A stretch of 34,217 nucleotides of DNA from Pararhodospirillum photometricum DSM 122 (lineage in GTDB: Bacteria > Pseudomonadota > Alphaproteobacteria > Rhodospirillales > Rhodospirillaceae): assembly GCF_000284415.1 (NCBI RefSeq), contig NC_017059.1, forward strand, positions 563,877 through 598,093. The letters run 5' to 3'. A model generated the notes under the pieces. It saw nothing but the letters and a program-made list of their open reading frames with translations. It made no database searches and was not told the origin of the DNA. Positions 17,325 through 28,646 of this stretch are shown here, piece after piece. The position numbers and the translations under genes are program-made. Position 1 is the stretch's first letter; every line of letters begins with the position of its first letter.

Positions 17325-18292
17325 GCGCCGCCCCCTCTGCCCCCACCTCTCCCCTCGAGCGCAAAGCCCGTCTCATGCGCCGGGCCAGCTTGGCCTCGGT
17401 CGGTGTGGCCGCGATTTTGGTCGTGGCCAAGTTGGCCGCTTGGCTCGTCACCGGGTCGGTGGCCGTGCTGTCCACCTTGATCGACAGCCTGCTTGATGGC
17501 GCCGCCTCCCTTGTGACCCTTTTTGCCGTGCGCCAAGCCCTCACCCCGGCCGACGAGGATCACCGCTTCGGCCATGGCAAGGCCGAGCCCCTGGCTGGAT
17601 TGGGTCAATCCGCCTTCATTGCGGGATCCGGGGCCTTGCTGCTAATCCAGGCGATTAGCCGCCTGCTCGCCCCCGAACCGGTGCGCGATGGGGCCATCGG
17701 GATCGCCGTCATGGTCCTCTCCATCGCCCTGACCCTGGCTTTGGTAAGTTTTCAGCGTTATGTGGTCCGCCAGACCGACTCGGTGGCCATCGGCGCCGAC
17801 AGCTTGCATTACACCGGCGACCTCCTGGCCAACCTTGCCGTCATCGGCTCGCTGACCGTGGGCATGCTGGTAGACCTGCCGCTGCTCGACCCCTTACTCG
17901 GCATGGGCATCGCCGCCTATCTGATGGTCAATGCGTGGCACATCGGCCTGGAAAGCATCGACCTGCTCATGGACAAAGAGCTGCCGGCCCAGGACCGGGA
18001 GCGGATCATTGCCACCTGCTTGGAACACCCCGAGGTCCGGGATGTCCATGACCTGCGCACCCGCCGCTCTGGCCCGCTCTCCTTTATCCAGCTCCACCTG
18101 GAACTGGACCCCAACCAAACCCTGCTCGCCGCCCATACCATCGCCGTGGACGTCGAGGACCGCCTGCGCGCCCTCTATCCCCAGGCGGATGTCTTGATCC
18201 ACCAGGACCCGGCCGGCCTCCAGGAAGGAAATCACCCCCCGCTGGCCTATCAAGACGCCTCCTTGACGCAGGACAGGGCGCCAAAAAAATGA
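17321..18292 (+). CDS. Cation diffusion facilitator (FieF-type divalent metal efflux)
   Basis: A 323-residue inner-membrane metal/proton antiporter. Six hydrophobic segments lie between about 22 and 210, followed by a cytoplasmic C-terminal domain with the CDF ferredoxin-like fold ([22 protein letters not shown]). The transport-site residues are intact and in register with E. coli FieF: D55 and D59 in [11 protein letters not shown]163 and D167 in SLHYTGD, each shifted by ten. [11 protein letters not shown] is the usual loop after TM2. This Asp/Asp/His/Asp site favours zinc or iron; the actual metal cannot be told. The ATG overlaps the repaired pdxH stop (ATGA), so it is co-translated with pdxH. 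Confidence 0.9.
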   Translation: MSAAPSAPTSPLERKARLMRRASLASVGVAAILVVAKLAAWLVTGSVAVLSTLIDSLLDGAASLVTLFAVRQALTPADEDHRFGHGKAEPLAGLGQSAFIAGSGALLLIQAISRLLAPEPVRDGAIGIAVMVLSIALTLALVSFQRYVVRQTDSVAIGADSLHYTGDLLANLAVIGSLTVGMLVDLPLLDPLLGMGIAAYLMVNAWHIGLESIDLLMDKELPAQDRERIIATCLEHPEVRDVHDLRTRRSGPLSFIQLHLELDPNQTLLAAHTIAVDVEDRLRALYPQADVLIHQDPAGLQEGNHPPLAYQDASLTQDRAPKK

Positions 18293-18297
18293 GGAGT

Positions 18298-18318
18298 CTG
18301 GGGAGGTCCCCTCCCCAG
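18298..18318. terminator. Bidirectional terminator between convergent genes
   Basis: CTGGGGAGG (18298-18306) and CCTCCCCAG (18310-18318) with loop TCC. In the minus direction it is followed by ACTCC and then ATTTTTTT from the A-run at 18283-18289. It lies between the stop of the CDF gene and the stop of the minus-strand MCP-like gene. Confidence 0.65.
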
Positions 18319-18335
18319 CCGACCCTTTCTCCCGC

Positions 18336-20144
18336 TCAAAACAACAAGTCGGAAATATCGGTTGTGGCCGCCTTGGACGGAGTCACGGCGGCCGCAGCAC
18401 GCGGGGTTCCCCCAAACATGGCCTCGTGAACCTCGCGCTCGTCCACCATAGTATAGTGCTTGTGTAGGAACTCCAGAACCTCGCGGCGGGCGTCGTCCAG
18501 GGCGGGGCCGGTCAAATCCGGGCGACAGGCCTGGGCGATGGCCCCAAGCTCGCGGGCGGCCGTTGTGAAAACCTCGGTCATGCGCTTGCGGATGGTGAAA
18601 TTGGTCAAGGTGACATTCAGCGAACGCTCCAGGGTTTCGGTTTGCGCCCGGACCTCATTGAGACGCTCGCTGCTTTCGCCGGTGAGGCGATCCAGGGTAT
18701 CGAGGAAGGTCTGGATCGCTTGGTCAAGGTCATCAAGCTTGCCAGAGTCGGTGCCGGCGTTCTGGCGGCCCAGGTCCGAGGAACACGCGGCAATCCGATC
18801 GAGGCGAGAGCCGATCTCCAGGGCCAAAGCGCGGGTTTGACGGGCAAAGGCCTGGAGTTCGCTGGCGATCACCGTAAGAACCCGGCCCCGGCTTCCCAGA
18901 TTGCCGCACTTGATCGAGGCGTTAAGGCCGATCAAGTGCATTTCGGCATCAATCTCGTTGATGGCCGTGACGGCCTCGGCAATCTCGCTGGTCATGGAAA
19001 CGACGGTGCCCATGCTGTCCTCAGTTTCGCGCCGGGCGCTGCGATAGCGCTCCAGGATGGACAGAGCGGTCTTGAGGTCGTTGGCCAGGGTGTCCAGGAA
19101 GTCGGTCCTGTCCTCGGTACTGGTGGCATGTAGGCGGGTTACCCCCTCGCGCAGCCCCTGGACCCCGGTCCCCAGCGCGCGCAAATTGGTCTCGATGATG
19201 CGAGCCTTGGCCTCGAAGTCATCCCGGATCACCGTAAGCTGGCGGGCTTGCAGGTCGCACAGGGCGTTGACCATGATGTGACGCCGGGTCCCCCCCATGT
19301 CCTGGTCGCTGCCCTGAGTGTTGAGGACCCCAAGGACGGTGGCCAGAGCCTCGTCCACATGCTCGACGCGTTGACGGGTCATGTCGGCAATCTGCAACGC
19401 GCTCACCACCTCGGAGACCGACCGGTGGGCTTGGTCGAGGTGAGTGGGCAAGCTCCCCAGGGTGCGCCGTGCCGCCTCCTGGCGCTGCTGCAAGGTGTTC
19501 ATGGCGCTATGGAGCCGGCGCTTGATACCCTCAAGGTCCAGGCGATGTTGGTCGCCCAAAGCGCCTTGCAAGTTGAGAGCCTGGGACAAAACATCCCTCA
19601 GGGTGCGCAAGGTTCCGACAATAATGCCTATGCTCTGTTCACCCCGTTGGGCAAGACGACCGATCTCTCGGGTGAAGACCGTGAAATCCATCCCCAGGCC
19701 GGATAACTGCGCCGCCTCGATACGGGCGTTCATGGCCAGCATGCGAACCTGGACCAGCAGCTTGCCCAAGGTCTGGACCGAGCCGCCAATGGCCTGGGCA
19801 GCGTCGTCGATGGTTTGCAGACCGGTTTCGGTACGCGCCGCGGCCAACGCCTGATCCAGCACGTGCAAGTCAAGCTCCAGGGCGCGGGCCTGATCGGTCA
19901 GGCCCCGTGAGGTCAGGGCGTCGGTGAGGACGGCGGCGCTGTCGCCCATGGCGCGGGCGGTCTTGTGGGCCGAACTCAGGGCCTCGCCCAGCGCCAGAAA
20001 GCTCTGTTCGCACGGCTCGCGCAAGGCGTCCAGACTGGCCTCGATCTGCTCAATGCGCCGCGACCAGGTGCGCGCCTCGTCCTCCTGGTTTGACCAGGAG
20101 GACGAGGACCCGGAGAGGGCGGGGAGAGACGGTATCTGGTTCAT
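18336..20144 (-). CDS. Soluble MCP-like coiled-coil signalling protein at the end of the che operon
   Basis: 602 residues, almost entirely helical, with no membrane segment or recognisable sensor domain. Two stretches resemble the methyl-accepting signalling tip: MLAMNARIEAAQLSGLGMDF (135-154) and LIGLNASIKCGNLGSRGRVL (404-423), each followed by the (V/I).ASE(L/I)..(F/L)A type helix, but both are degenerate at the CheA/CheW contact positions. The C-terminal part (about 490-560) has TNFTIRKRMTEVFTTAARELGAIAQACRP and ends DISDLLF. It may act as a cytoplasmic receptor or scaffold. GGAG lies eight nt before the ATG. It is 129 nt after cheD, separated by a palindrome, so it may be transcribed at a lower level than the rest. 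Confidence 0.7.
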   Translation of the reverse strand: MNQIPSLPALSGSSSSWSNQEDEARTWSRRIEQIEASLDALREPCEQSFLALGEALSSAHKTARAMGDSAAVLTDALTSRGLTDQARALELDLHVLDQALAAARTETGLQTIDDAAQAIGGSVQTLGKLLVQVRMLAMNARIEAAQLSGLGMDFTVFTREIGRLAQRGEQSIGIIVGTLRTLRDVLSQALNLQGALGDQHRLDLEGIKRRLHSAMNTLQQRQEAARRTLGSLPTHLDQAHRSVSEVVSALQIADMTRQRVEHVDEALATVLGVLNTQGSDQDMGGTRRHIMVNALCDLQARQLTVIRDDFEAKARIIETNLRALGTGVQGLREGVTRLHATSTEDRTDFLDTLANDLKTALSILERYRSARRETEDSMGTVVSMTSEIAEAVTAINEIDAEMHLIGLNASIKCGNLGSRGRVLTVIASELQAFARQTRALALEIGSRLDRIAACSSDLGRQNAGTDSGKLDDLDQAIQTFLDTLDRLTGESSERLNEVRAQTETLERSLNVTLTNFTIRKRMTEVFTTAARELGAIAQACRPDLTGPALDDARREVLEFLHKHYTMVDEREVHEAMFGGTPRAAAAVTPSKAATTDISDLLF

Positions 20145-20222
20145 CGCGGATCTCCAGGAGTGGATCGGCGTCCCTGCATGGCATCGACAGGCGGGTGTTG
20201 AAGGGCCTGAAAAAAGAAGAAG

Positions 20223-20246
20223 GCTGGGGAGGCGGACCTCCCCTGG
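20223..20246. repeat. Palindrome copy between cheD and the MCP-like gene
   Basis: GGGGAGG (20226-20232) and CCTCCCC (20237-20243) around CGGA, flanked by GGCT and TGGCCCCTCC. It belongs to the dispersed family but sits inside a same-strand gene series, where it could act as a partial terminator or mRNA-stabilising hairpin downstream of cheD. Confidence 0.6.
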
Positions 20247-20273
20247 CCCCTCCTTCCCTCATCCGCGGCCCCC

Positions 20274-20836
20274 TCAGGAGGTGGCCTCGACCCGGGGGAC
20301 CACGTGCGCAAAAGAGGCCGTTCCCACTTTGCGCACCCAGACATCCCCGGTGGACGTCAGCATTTTGATCATCAGGCCCGAGGTTTCCAAGACCCGCTCG
20401 CGCTCGATCGGGATTCCCCGCTCGGCCAGGAGGCCCCGGGTAAGGGCGACATTGCGCGCGCCCACACTCAACGGCGAGGGCACCCCGTTCTTGCCGCCCA
20501 TCAGCATGACGGAGCCGCCGAACACCTTGGCCCGCAGCCGCTCAGGATCAGCCCCCAGATTCCCCAGGCGCCGAATCAACGTGGCCGTGGCATAGTCGCC
20601 ATGCCGGGTCGAGGGCGCCTCCCCGCTGGGGTGAAACGGCAGAACAAAGTGGTTCATGCCCCCAATCCCCACGGCGGGGTCAAACAAGCACACCGCCACG
20701 CACGATCCCAAAATCGTCGTCACCAGATGAGGAATGCGGCTGCAATAGACATCCCCCGGCCCAATAAACCGCGAGGGCACCGAGCCCTCCACGGCCTTTA
20801 GGGTATCGAGCCCCCATGGTCTGTCCCCCCCTTCCA

Positions 20837-20837
<1 letters not shown>
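20274..20837 (-). CDS. cheD: Chemoreceptor glutamine deamidase CheD
   Basis: 187 residues from ATG 20837, which shares its A with the cheB stop (TGATG); a GTG one codon earlier is possible. The CheD core is clear: TTILGSCVAVCLFDP with nucleophile C46 and GIGGMNHFVLP with H63, then RAKVFGGSVM and GARNV. CheD converts specific receptor glutamines to glutamates and in several bacteria also interacts with CheC, which is not seen here. The gene is translationally coupled to cheB, placing both receptor-modifying enzymes together. Confidence 0.93.
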
Positions 20838-22839
<2,002 letters not shown>

Positions 22840-22856
<17 letters not shown>

Positions 22857-23364
22857 CGGGGGCCGCCAGGGACAGGTCGGTCAGGCTGAAAACGTGGGCG
22901 ACATCCAAAATAATGACCAGCCGACCATGGCGGCGGCCGAGTCCCGCCACCGCCTCGGAGCGCCAGCGCATGCCCAGCTCCGCCGGGCGCTCAATCCCGG
23001 TGTCGTCAAGGGCCGTCACCTCGAACACCCGGTCGGTCAAAGCGCCCAACACCACGGGCTGGCCGGCAAAAGGCACCTCGAGAACAACCACCCGGGTGTG
23101 GGCCGTTTGCTCGCCGGGGGGCAGGCCGAACTTGACCCGCAGATCAAACACCGGGAGGCTCTGACCGCGCACGTCAATCACGCCCCGAACCGAGGGCGGC
23201 ATGTCGGGCAGCCGCGTGAAGGGCTGGGGGTCGAGGACTTCCCGCACATGCCCCACATCCAGAGCAAACACTTCCTGGTCCACCCCCACCGTAACATAGG
23301 AGCGATCCGGGGAAGGGAGGGCAGCACCGCCGCTTCGGGGGGGAACAGGCAACGGAAGACTCAT
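22840..23364 (-). CDS. cheW: CheW coupling protein (first of two)
   Basis: 174 residues with the CheW SH3-like fold: YVTVGVDQEVFALDVGHVREVL, LPDMPPSVRGVIDVRGQSLPVFDLR, VVLGALTDRVFEV and LVIILDVAHVFS. Links receptors to CheA. ATG 23364 is preferred because GGAGG lies seven nt upstream; codons further up have none. The last 17 nt overlap cheR. It differs considerably from the second CheW at 28119-28646, so the operon may assemble mixed arrays. Confidence 0.92.
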
Positions 23365-23436
23365 CTTATCCCTCCTTCTCACCCAAGAAAGGGGGCCTTT
23401 CCCGTCTTGAAGACGTGGCCCCGACCTTAGAAAAGT

Positions 23437-25503
23437 TCAATAGCGCTCGTAGTGTTCATCTTCGGTGTCCCCGGCGTCAAGGGACAGCCGGACGCCTTTG
23501 GGAGCGGTGATCTCCCGGGACGCGGTGACTTTGGCCTTGGCGGCCCGCTCTGGGGTTTCCCGCGTTGCCCGACCGGTCTTACGCGCTGTGGCGACAGATG
23601 TTCTGGAACGGACAGAACCGCCAAGGGTCTCGTGGGAGATGCGAAAGAAGGCCATGCTGGTTTCCAACTGCTCGGCCTGGGCCGCCAGTTCCTCGGAGGT
23701 GGCCGACATCTCTTCCGAGGCGCTGGCGTTTTGCTGGGTCACCTGATCGAGTTGGCGGATCGCCGTATTGATCTGCTCGGCGCCCACATTCTGCTCGCGG
23801 GCCGCTGCACTGATCTCCTCAACCAACTCGGCCGTGCGCTTGATCGCTGGCACCAGTTTGGTCAGCATCTGGCCGGCCTCGGCCGAGATCGCCAGGGTAT
23901 CAGACGACAAGGTCATGATCTCGGAGGCGGCGGCCTGACTGCGCTCGGCCAACTTGCGCACCTCGGAGGCCACAACGGCAAAGCCCTTGCCGTGCTCGCC
24001 GGCCCGCGCCGCCTCAATAGCCGCGTTGAGGGCCAGCAAGTCGGTCTGGCGGGCGATTTCCTGGACGATGTTGATCTTCTGGGCGATGGTCTGCATGGCC
24101 TCCACTGCCTTGCTCACCGCCTGCCCGCTGGTGTCGGCGTCCACCGCCGACTGGCGGGCGATCCGCTCGGTTTCGGTGGCGTTGTCGGCGCTTTGCTTGA
24201 TGGTCGAGACCATTTCCTCCATCGACGACGAGGCTTCCTCCGCCGCCGAGGCCTGCTCGGTCGCACCTTGGGCCATCTGCTCGGAGGTGGAGGAGAGTTG
24301 CTGACTGCCCGCCGCCACCTGGGCCGACGCCTTGAGCGCCTCGGAGACCATGGTGCGCAGGTTGGCGGTCATGGCGTTGAGGGAGACCACCAAGTCCTTG
24401 ATCTCGTCGTTGCTGTTCACTTCCAGGGTTTGTTCCAGATCGCCGTGGGCCACGGCATGGGCGAGCCCCACCACCTTGCCCAAACCCCGACCGATCGAGC
24501 TGGCCATCCAAAACGCCACGCCCGCACTCACCACGATGGTCGCCCCCAAGATCGAGACCAAGACCACCATCATGGTGTCGTAGGCTTGGAAATTACTCTT
24601 CATCTCCTGGGCCATTTGATTGCGGGCCAGAGACACCAAAGCCTGGATCGGCTCTTCGATCGCCCGCCCCAGACGCATCCCTTCCGTAGACAGCAGAGCA
24701 TAGGCCCGATCCATGGACTTCTGCCCCCCAAGGGTCCGCACCTCGACCGAAAAATTCCAGTAGGCCGATACCAATTGACGCAGGGCTCGCCCCTCGGGTT
24801 GATCCAACAGACCGGGTATTTTCTCCAGGGCGGCCAAGGACTCCTTGAGGCTCCCCCCCAGCCGCTCCGCCTCGGCGTTAAAAGCCTGAATCGCCTTGTC
24901 ATCACGACTAATGGTCACCGACTGGTCTTGATCCTTGAGCATGCGGAAGTCATCAAGGAGGTGGTAAAGGGTCAACGCCACGTCCGTGTTGCCTCGGAGC
25001 TGGGCGCTTTTGATCATTCCCTCTAGGGTCTCCGAGAGTTGGCCCGAAAGCTCCCGTCCTCGCGTCGCCAGAAGCCGCCCAGCCCGGTAGTCGCTGTTTT
25101 GCAAGGCAAAGTCGAGGATCTTTTCGGCCATATCTTCATACTGCTCTAGAAGCGTCTCGATCGCGACCAAAGCCTTGCGTCCTTCCTCGGTGACGATCAA
25201 GGGACGGATCCCTTCAACGTGGGTGCGCATATCCTTGAGACGGTCTTCCAACTCCTGCTGGAACCGGTGGATTTCATCCTCGTCATTGGAGAGCAAGGCA
25301 TTCCGCACGGCCCGGGTCAAAGCCAGAAAATCCGCCTCAGCCTCCAAAGATAACACGGCTTTCTCGGCGGCGTTTTCAACAATAAAGACCGTGCGACTGT
25401 TCATCCCTTCCATGGCACTCAGGCCCAGCAAGGAGGAAATACCGGCCAGTACGATGACAAGGGCAAAAGAGGCGGCCAGCTTGGCCTTGATGGTGATGCG
25501 CAT
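23437..25503 (-). CDS. Methyl-accepting chemotaxis protein, single HAMP
   Basis: 688 residues from ATG 25503 ([13 protein letters not shown]), matching the start of the neighbouring receptor. TM1 at about 8-30, a long helical periplasmic sensor (about 31-310, four-helix-bundle or helical-bimodular type), TM2 at about 312-338, one HAMP ([21 protein letters not shown]...), then the cytoplasmic signalling rod with the tip [40 protein letters not shown]. After a basic linker the protein ends in [16 protein letters not shown] fits the x-aromatic-x-x-aromatic pentapeptide that tethers CheR and CheB. Stop 72 nt before cheW. The ligand cannot be predicted from sequence. Confidence 0.93.
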   Translation of the reverse strand: MRITIKAKLAASFALVIVLAGISSLLGLSAMEGMNSRTVFIVENAAEKAVLSLEAEADFLALTRAVRNALLSNDEDEIHRFQQELEDRLKDMRTHVEGIRPLIVTEEGRKALVAIETLLEQYEDMAEKILDFALQNSDYRAGRLLATRGRELSGQLSETLEGMIKSAQLRGNTDVALTLYHLLDDFRMLKDQDQSVTISRDDKAIQAFNAEAERLGGSLKESLAALEKIPGLLDQPEGRALRQLVSAYWNFSVEVRTLGGQKSMDRAYALLSTEGMRLGRAIEEPIQALVSLARNQMAQEMKSNFQAYDTMMVVLVSILGATIVVSAGVAFWMASSIGRGLGKVVGLAHAVAHGDLEQTLEVNSNDEIKDLVVSLNAMTANLRTMVSEALKASAQVAAGSQQLSSTSEQMAQGATEQASAAEEASSSMEEMVSTIKQSADNATETERIARQSAVDADTSGQAVSKAVEAMQTIAQKINIVQEIARQTDLLALNAAIEAARAGEHGKGFAVVASEVRKLAERSQAAASEIMTLSSDTLAISAEAGQMLTKLVPAIKRTAELVEEISAAAREQNVGAEQINTAIRQLDQVTQQNASASEEMSATSEELAAQAEQLETSMAFFRISHETLGGSVRSRTSVATARKTGRATRETPERAAKAKVTASREITAPKGVRLSLDAGDTEDEHYERY

Positions 25504-25601
25504 GGTCTCTGTTCCCTGGTCTGAGGGGATCGGTGGCAAGGGGGACCCGCCCGAAAACCGTCCGGGCTTTACCTTGTCTTCCCCGACAGGGAGAGGCTCT
25601 G

Positions 25602-25636
25602 CCGGTTCCCTTGTCCTTGGGGGGCAAGAGAACCGG
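25602..25636 (-). other. Hairpin in the gap between the two receptor genes
   Basis: CCGGTTCCCTTG (25602-25613) and CAAGAGAACCGG (25625-25636) form a 12-bp stem with one mismatch that is a wobble in RNA. A weaker stem lies at about 25576-25596. There is no T tract. The 256-nt gap (25504-25759) contains no gene; it may hold an internal promoter or a processing hairpin for the downstream receptor gene. Confidence 0.4.
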
Positions 25637-25759
25637 GGATATTTCCCTTAACCGTAGGGGATACGGCACCAACCAACTAAATCCCACTCAGGGTCCAACG
25701 CGTCATCATAACAAATCTAGACGAACTGGGCTGTATGGGGTGGCGGGGAAGACGTGCGC

Positions 25760-27934
25760 TCAATAACGCTGGTAGTGTTCATCCTCCGTATCACTGTCGT
25801 CAAGTGCCAGAACAAAGCCCTTGGCATTCGTCGGCACATTTTCTTTCGCTGCCGCAGGCTTGGCCGCCTTGTCCTGCCCTAAGTGAGAGATTTTAGGCTT
25901 GCGGGCCGGCGCCTTTTGCGCCCGGCGGACCGAGCGGGCGCCCTCGTCGCCAATACGGAAGAAGGCCATGGTGGCTTCCAGTTGCTCGGCTTGGGCCGCC
26001 AGTTCCTCCGATGTAGCCGACATCTGCTCCGAAGCGCTGGCGTTTTGCTGGGTCACCTGATCGAGTTGGCGGATGGCCGTGTTGATTTGTTCAGCGCCCA
26101 CGTTTTGCTCGCGGGCCGCCGCGCTGATCTCCTCGACCAGATCGGCGGTGCGCCGGATATCGGGCACCAGCTTGGTCAGCATCTGGCCGGCCTCGGCCGA
26201 AATGGCGAGGGTGTCCGAGGAGAGGACCATGATTTCGGAGGCGGCCGCTTGGCTCCGCTCGGCCAGTTTGCGCACCTCGGAGGCCACCACGGCAAAGCCC
26301 TTGCCGTGCTCGCCGGCCCGGGCCGCCTCAATGGCCGCGTTGAGGGCCAGCAGGTCGGTCTGACGGGCGATTTCCTGCACAATGTTGATCTTCTGGGCGA
26401 TGGTGCGCATAGCTTCCACCGCCTTGGTCACCGACTGGCCGCTCAGTTCCGCATCCGAAGCCGACTGCCGCGCGATCTTTTCCGTTTCGCTGGCATTGTC
26501 CGAGCTTTGCTTGATGGTCGAGACCATCTCTTCCATCGACGACGAGGCTTCCTCGGCCGCCGAGGCCTGCTCGGTGGCGCCCTGAGCCATCTGCTCGGAG
26601 GTGGATGACAGTTGCTGGCTGCCCGAGGAGACCTGCCCCGCCGCCGTCAGGGCCTCGGTCACCACCGTGCGCAAGCGCTCCAGCATGGTTTCCAAGGCAA
26701 TGCCCAGCACATCGCGGTCCGACAGGCGCTGGGCATTGACCGTCAGGTTGCCCCGCGCAATCTCATCGGCGACCTGCGCCACCGCATTCAAATTAGCCGT
26801 CATGCCGTTGAGCGCCGAGACCACGTCCTTGATTTCGTCGTTGGTGGTCACGTGGATCGTCTGCGATAGATCCCCCAGCGCCACCGCGTTGGCAAGCCCC
26901 ACCGCCTTGGACAGTCCGCGACTGATCGACAACGCAATCCAGGTCGCAACACTCAAGCTGATCACAATGGTGGCGACCAAGATGGTGATCATCACCACCG
27001 TGGTCAGGTTGTAGGCTTCAACATTATTCTCCATCTCTCCCGTCATTTGGGAGCGCGATACGGTGACCAAGTCGTTGATGGGCACCTCCACGGCGTTGCC
27101 CAAGCGCTGGCCATCGGTGGTTAATAAGGTGAAAGCCTTGTCGTTGGTGTTAAGGGAGGCGAGGGCACGAACTTCTTGGGAAAAGGCGGCGTAGGCCGGC
27201 AACGCTGCGCGCAGAACCCGGACGTCGCCTTGGTCGGTGCTGCTTGCCACCTGCTCGATTTCCAAGACGAACTCCTTGAAGCCCGCTAGGAGAGCATTCG
27301 CCTCGGCATTGAGCCCTTCCATTTCGCGCTCGTTCGGGGACAAAATGATGGAACGCTCCAAAACCTGGAGATGATTAAGCTGGGCCAGGATCGATGTTAG
27401 AACAAGGGCGCCTTGCGAGTTCCCTCGGCTTTCAGCATTCTTAATCAATGTATTCAACGCCCCAGAAACCTGGGCGAACAAATCATTACCGCGCGCCTTG
27501 ATGAGTTGGCTTGCTTTAAAATTAGAGTTTTCTAAAGACAGGCCAATAACTTTGTTGGTCATTGCCTTGTATTCTACAATTGCCGCCTCAATAGAAGTGA
27601 TAGCTTTTCGTCCCTCCGGAGAAATAATCAAGGGGCGAATAGAGTCCAACTTAGCTTCAATAGCTACAATTTTTGTTTCAACTTCATCCTTGAAGCGGAG
27701 CATTTCTGATTCATCGTTGGTTATCAGTACATTGCGCAACGCCCGAGCCGTTTGAAAAAACAGGCTTTGAATTTCCAGCGTGCGCATCGCCTTTTCGGCG
27801 GCGTTCTCGATAATAAAGGTGGTGCGGTTGTTCATGCCGGCCATGGACGACAGGCCAAAGATCGACGAAACGCCGGCCAGAACGATGATAAGTGCGAACG
27901 CGGCGGCCAATTTTAGTTTGATAGTGATGCGCAT
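25760..27934 (-). CDS. Methyl-accepting chemotaxis protein, double HAMP
   Basis: 724 residues from ATG 27934 ([13 protein letters not shown]); ATG 27940 or 27946 would add two or four residues, but GGGGA suits 27934. TM1 at about 8-30, a long helical sensor region to about 310, TM2 near 320-345 ([24 protein letters not shown]), HAMP, then a second HAMP-like segment ([24 protein letters not shown]) that the neighbour lacks, then a signalling rod nearly identical to the neighbour's. It ends [10 protein letters not shown], so HYQRY again matches the CheR/CheB tether. The sensor domain shares its beginning and end with the neighbour but differs inside, as expected for duplicated receptors with different ligands. 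The first third (27420-27760) is slightly more AT-rich. Confidence 0.93.
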   Translation of the reverse strand: MRITIKLKLAAAFALIIVLAGVSSIFGLSSMAGMNNRTTFIIENAAEKAMRTLEIQSLFFQTARALRNVLITNDESEMLRFKDEVETKIVAIEAKLDSIRPLIISPEGRKAITSIEAAIVEYKAMTNKVIGLSLENSNFKASQLIKARGNDLFAQVSGALNTLIKNAESRGNSQGALVLTSILAQLNHLQVLERSIILSPNEREMEGLNAEANALLAGFKEFVLEIEQVASSTDQGDVRVLRAALPAYAAFSQEVRALASLNTNDKAFTLLTTDGQRLGNAVEVPINDLVTVSRSQMTGEMENNVEAYNLTTVVMITILVATIVISLSVATWIALSISRGLSKAVGLANAVALGDLSQTIHVTTNDEIKDVVSALNGMTANLNAVAQVADEIARGNLTVNAQRLSDRDVLGIALETMLERLRTVVTEALTAAGQVSSGSQQLSSTSEQMAQGATEQASAAEEASSSMEEMVSTIKQSSDNASETEKIARQSASDAELSGQSVTKAVEAMRTIAQKINIVQEIARQTDLLALNAAIEAARAGEHGKGFAVVASEVRKLAERSQAAASEIMVLSSDTLAISAEAGQMLTKLVPDIRRTADLVEEISAAAREQNVGAEQINTAIRQLDQVTQQNASASEQMSATSEELAAQAEQLEATMAFFRIGDEGARSVRRAQKAPARKPKISHLGQDKAAKPAAAKENVPTNAKGFVLALDDSDTEDEHYQRY

Positions 27935-28028
27935 CTTCATCCCCATCGGTGGAGTGATGGCTCCCCCCGTTCTGGCGGGGCGCCTTCAGGCCAAGGCTTG
28001 TTTTTCAAGGCTCTTTTCGCGACGGGGG

Positions 28029-28053
28029 ACTGGGAAGGAGGCACCTCCCCGGC
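28029..28053. repeat. Degenerate palindrome between cheW and the double-HAMP receptor gene
   Basis: CTGGGAAGGAGG, CA, CCTCCCCGG: the GGAGG/CCTCC core is perfect but the outer arms are mismatched. It lies in the 184-nt gap 27935-28118 inside the operon. A diverged member of the dispersed family. Confidence 0.45.
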
Positions 28054-28118
28054 CTTTATCCTGGCACCCCCTGCCACACACCCGTTCCCACGGTGACCAG
28101 AGCCCGCTTTGACGTTGG

Positions 28119-28646
28119 TTACGATGCCGCCCGGTCGGGGCTGGCAAACACACGGTCCATATCGAGGATGACGATAAAGCCCTGCTCAGACTTGCCGATG
28201 CCGCGGATAAACTCCGAGCGCCAGACAATGCCCACCGACGGCGCGTCTTCCAGGGTCGAGAAATCGATTTCCATGACCCCAAAGACCTTGTCGGCCAGGA
28301 TGCCCACCAGGGTTTCTTCCCCGTCGAGACGGATGGACAAAACGACAATGCGCGAATCCAGGGTAATCTCGTCGCGCCCCGAGAGCCCCAGGCGGACCTT
28401 GAGGTCCACCACAGGCACCACCTTGCCCCGGACGTTGAGCAATCCCTTGATAAAGGTGCTGCTGTTGGGAACCTCGGTGAGGGCGACCACATCAAGGATT
28501 TCCAAAACAATGCCGGCATCCAGGGCAAAAACGTTGCCAGCCAGGGCCATGGACAACACCGAGGTCGTCTGTCCCGAGCCGGTGCCCGAGGCGACAACGG
28601 CCCGCCCGCCCTGGGGAACGGGAAGGCTGGAGGAAGGTCCGGTCAT
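28119..28646 (-). CDS. cheW: CheW coupling protein (second of two)
   Basis: 175 residues with the CheW fold: LSMALAGNVFALDAGIVLEILDV, VPNSSTFIKGLLNVRGKVVPVVDLKVRLGL, LVGILADKVFGVMEID and FIVILDMDRVF. A 25-residue Ser/Gly-rich N-terminus precedes the domain. The ATG shares its A with the cheA stop (TGATG), so it is translationally coupled to the kinase. Connects CheA to the receptors encoded downstream. Confidence 0.94.
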   Translation of the reverse strand: MTGPSSSLPVPQGGRAVVASGTGSGQTTSVLSMALAGNVFALDAGIVLEILDVVALTEVPNSSTFIKGLLNVRGKVVPVVDLKVRLGLSGRDEITLDSRIVVLSIRLDGEETLVGILADKVFGVMEIDFSTLEDAPSVGIVWRSEFIRGIGKSEQGFIVILDMDRVFASPDRAAS

